Shown here: piece by piece, positions 61,937 to 64,000 of the stretch
Numbering within the stretch: the first letter of the stretch is position 1
How the letters are laid out: each line of letters opens with the position of its first letter
NCBI RefSeq assembly: GCF_000764305.2
Contig: NW_025935811.1
Coordinates: forward strand, 206,402-270,401
Direction of reading: 5' to 3'
Source: Hyalella azteca
Taxonomy: Eukaryota; Arthropoda; Malacostraca; Amphipoda; Hyalellidae
DNA length: 64,000 nucleotides
Notes under the pieces: generated by a model
Told to the model about the DNA's origin: nothing
The model's database searches: none
What the model saw: only the letters and a program-made list of their open reading frames with translations
Position numbers and translations under genes: made by a program

Positions 61937-62998
61937 TGACAACAGAACTAAATCAAAAATTTAAGGCCCAAATTTTTCAATATTCAACGTAGTGTTCAAC
62001 TATGACTTTAGTTTAAAAAGTTTAAAGGCAAAATATTATAGGTAGTATTTTTCATCAGTAGTTTCATAAATTGATCAAATTAAATTTATATGCTCGTCCC
62101 ATGATGATTTTGATAGTCTAAATATTAATAGAATTTGATAGCTTACGATGGGAATTAAATATAGTTGCTAGATGGTTGCTGAGACCTCTTGTAATGATGG
62201 CCGTACAAAAGTCCAGGCAAACCATTCAAATGAAAAAAAAAATCTAAGCCATAAAATTCATTCAAGTCTAAAAAGCGAAACTGTATGCTGTTCATTTCTA
62301 GCACGGGTCATTTAAAAAATTCAGCGTTTTCTGGCGAAGTAATTGATGGATTCGACATTGAAGCTCATACGTTTAGTCAGATCCAGGCGCGCCTGTGCAA
62401 AGGAGATAAATGCAAACAGGAACTCGAATAGATTTTTTATAAAATATGATGTGCGTGAAATATGAATGACTATGATAGTTTATTCTGATAAGTAAAGCCT
62501 TTGTAGATGACATCGTATGACATCATAACAATATCTGTACGGGACATATGAGTGAAACTTTCGATATTTTTTGGAGTAGCGTGTTTATAAGTCGTAATAT
62601 CGAGCTCAAGATATACTAAGTTATCTTATAATTCATGCTGTTCACTGCCTAATGCACTAGTATGATTGACATCGAATAGCGCGCAAATATTTTTTCAATA
62701 TCTTCAATATCTGATTTTAGTTAAAGTCGAAGATTTAATCGATTATAGAAAATATACATTTCGATATGACTCTAATAACACCTAATTTAATATTCATATT
62801 CATACGTCTATCACACAAAGAATATATAAAGTTTCGTCTTCCTACATCGATCGACTCGCTTCACACTGCATGGCTGGGTCCTTATGTCAAGTTTGGGACG
62901 CTTTCCTCAATGTTTACGCTGATACTCCGCCTTCGTCGTCAGCCGTCGATAGGCAGGTCACCCTGCCACCGAGTCTCCGGAGGTAAAGTTGAAATCGT
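61937..62998. other. AT-rich spacer and probable 3' UTR of the minus-strand cuticle gene
   Basis: 62880-62998 is GC-richer and continues the terminal exon of the 63-kb gene as 3' UTR. A minus-strand AATAAA lies at 62479-62484, about 515 bp after the stop. Nothing else is seen. Confidence 0.5.
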
Positions 62999-63557
62999 CT
63001 ACTCCTGCTCCTCGACCTCCTCCGCCTCGACAGGCTCGGGAGCCGAGGGCAGGGCATCGGTGTCGAGAACTCGGTAGCCGTTTCGGTCTGCCACGTACTT
63101 CACGTAATGCTCTTCACCGTCTGGGGACGTCCACTTGTACTCGCCCTCTACTGCAGATCCTGCCACGCCCTTGAGTAAAAAATGACAAGTTAGTTAGGTT
63201 CCTTCAGGAGGTCGAATTTTTATCCAAGGTTTCTGAGTCTGGATTAAGGCTTATGTAGATGAGTTTCAAAGGGGAATCATTATTTTAATCTCCAATTTCT
63301 AGACGAATATAGACTAGCTTTCAAAGAGATAAATATTAAATACTCTTTGTTATCAACGAATTTAACCAAATACCAATATCACCTCATTTGCATGAATTAG
63401 GTAAACATATGATATATTGGCGTCAATAAAAATTGTATAACAATTTAATTTTGCAACGTACTTCCTGCTCGTGTTCTCCTTGGTCAGACTCGAAGTCGAG
63501 GATGTCGTTGGGCCTAGCAGCGACGAAGGCGGCCAAGCTCACCAACAGAAGAAGAAT
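62999..63557 (-). CDS. R&R cuticle protein, 5' partial (2 exons visible)
   Basis: Secreted chitin-binding cuticle protein. Visible minus-strand exons: 63462-63557 (96 bp; acceptor CGCGCGCAG, donor GTACGT) and 62999-63169 (171 bp; acceptor TTTACTCAAG; stop TAG 63001-62999), joined in phase 0 across a 292-bp intron. The first exon starts ILLLLVSLAAFVAA, the core and cleavage region of a signal peptide, then RPNDILDFESDQ. The second carries the R&R core: G-x7-D-G-x6-Y-x-A-D-x2-G-Y, seen as EGEYKWTSPDG and YVKYVADRNGYRV. It ends with a short acidic tail (EAEEVEEQE). A tiny first exon with the ATG must lie upstream (higher coordinates). I found no ATG with a phase-0 donor between 63558 and 64000, so it is probably outside the window. 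Visible part 88 aa, a normal size for the family. Confidence 0.9.
63170..63461 (-). other. Intron of the 63-kb cuticle gene
   Basis: 292 bp, phase 0, GT-AG on the minus strand, AT-rich. Plus-strand open frames overlapping the adjacent exons are shadows. Confidence 0.85.
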
Positions 63558-64000
63558 CTGCGCGCGAAAAAAAGTAAAGTTTGTTCAAAGTACATGAATT
63601 ATTACCTAGAATGCGCTATGAACAATTCGATTAGTGGTTATAGTCAAACTTCTTTTGAAATGAAACAGATCGACTCACTGAAAATTATTGTAGGAGAAAG
63701 TTTAAAACATGGTAATTCAGTGCTGTTTCTATCGTGTATTTCAATCCCAGGTTTTAGGTTAATCCTTCGAAACATTAATTAATTATTATTAATCAAATTT
63801 ATTATTATTTATTAATCGAAGTATTAATTTAATAATCGTTTTAATAATTTTAATAAGCATATACACAAAAATCAATGAAATTTTAATCTTACTTGAAACT
63901 CTTGAACATTTTTATTGAGTAAAGTAATGTATCTTAAAGTAATTCATCCAACTCAATTCAGCTATCATAAACATTTTTGTGCATAGTTATTGTGAAAATG
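63558..64000. other. AT-rich upstream intron or flank of the 63-kb cuticle gene
   Basis: Probably first-intron sequence of the minus-strand gene. 63775-63860 is an ATTAATTATT low-complexity run. A minus-strand ATG at about 63909 precedes a GTAAGA donor, but its phase would introduce a stop in the next exon, so I do not use it. Confidence 0.5.

Noticed and set aside
61332..61992. 195-, 191- and 127-codon plus frames and a 99-codon minus frame
   Set aside because: All are read-through of a 38-bp minisatellite in different phases.
62766..63174. Plus-strand frames over the 63-kb gene
   Set aside because: Antisense shadows of a minus-strand R&R exon with clear motif and splice sites.

Overview
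This is a piece of an AT-rich, gene-poor eukaryotic nuclear genome, most likely an arthropod and probably a malacostracan crustacean. The evidence is two spliced genes encoding Rebers-Riddiford (R&R) chitin-binding cuticle proteins, both with the 'YVAD..GYRV' form of the motif that I associate with crustacean exoskeleton proteins. Canonical GT-AG introns, a tRNA-derived SINE family, DNA-transposon and probable LINE relics, and many minisatellites fit this. I cannot name the species.

Layout. 0-1.3 kb: a 42-bp minisatellite fused to a SINE and duplicated as a 470-bp unit. 1.3-22 kb: AT-rich intergenic DNA with hairpins and tandem arrays (87-bp at 4.5 kb, 28-bp at 8.1 kb, G-rich at 9.3 kb, 45-bp at 10.5 kb, 39-bp at 17.0 kb, about 39-bp at 19.3 kb), one possible terminal exon at 6.4 kb and a LINE-like fragment at 15.1 kb. 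22.7-24.1 kb: a well-bounded internal exon on the minus strand and a GC-rich terminal-exon candidate on the plus strand, facing opposite ways, so belonging to different genes. 27.7 kb: a full-length minus-strand SINE. 29-32.6 kb: a foldback element and a locally duplicated block carrying a 29-bp array. 35-36.4 kb: low-complexity repeats with a 216-N gap. 37.6-43 kb: a possible LINE relic, two possible exons and a 106-bp triplication. 47.8 kb: the C-terminal part of a Tc1/mariner-type transposase.

49.5-54.1 kb holds the best gene: a three-exon cuticle protein gene (324 aa) with a signal peptide, one R&R domain and an unusually long acidic tail. 63.0-63.56 kb holds a second, shorter cuticle protein gene on the minus strand; its first exon is not visible and probably lies beyond the right edge. 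The two genes converge and are separated by about 9 kb containing a SINE with an internal deletion (58.4 kb) and a 38-bp minisatellite (61.3 kb). Both products should be secreted into the cuticle matrix and bind chitin; nothing further about their cooperation can be read from the DNA.

Assembly quality matters here. A complete 38-bp Nextera mate-pair junction lies at 10646-10683 and a half copy at 35800-35818, both next to N bases and inside repeats. Sequence adjacency across them should not be trusted. I saw no bacterial-style operon, CRISPR array, canonical tRNA or rRNA gene, and no convincing new biological system. The most interesting leads are the cuticle protein with the long acidic tail, the small secreted-type ORF upstream of it, and several orphan exons.
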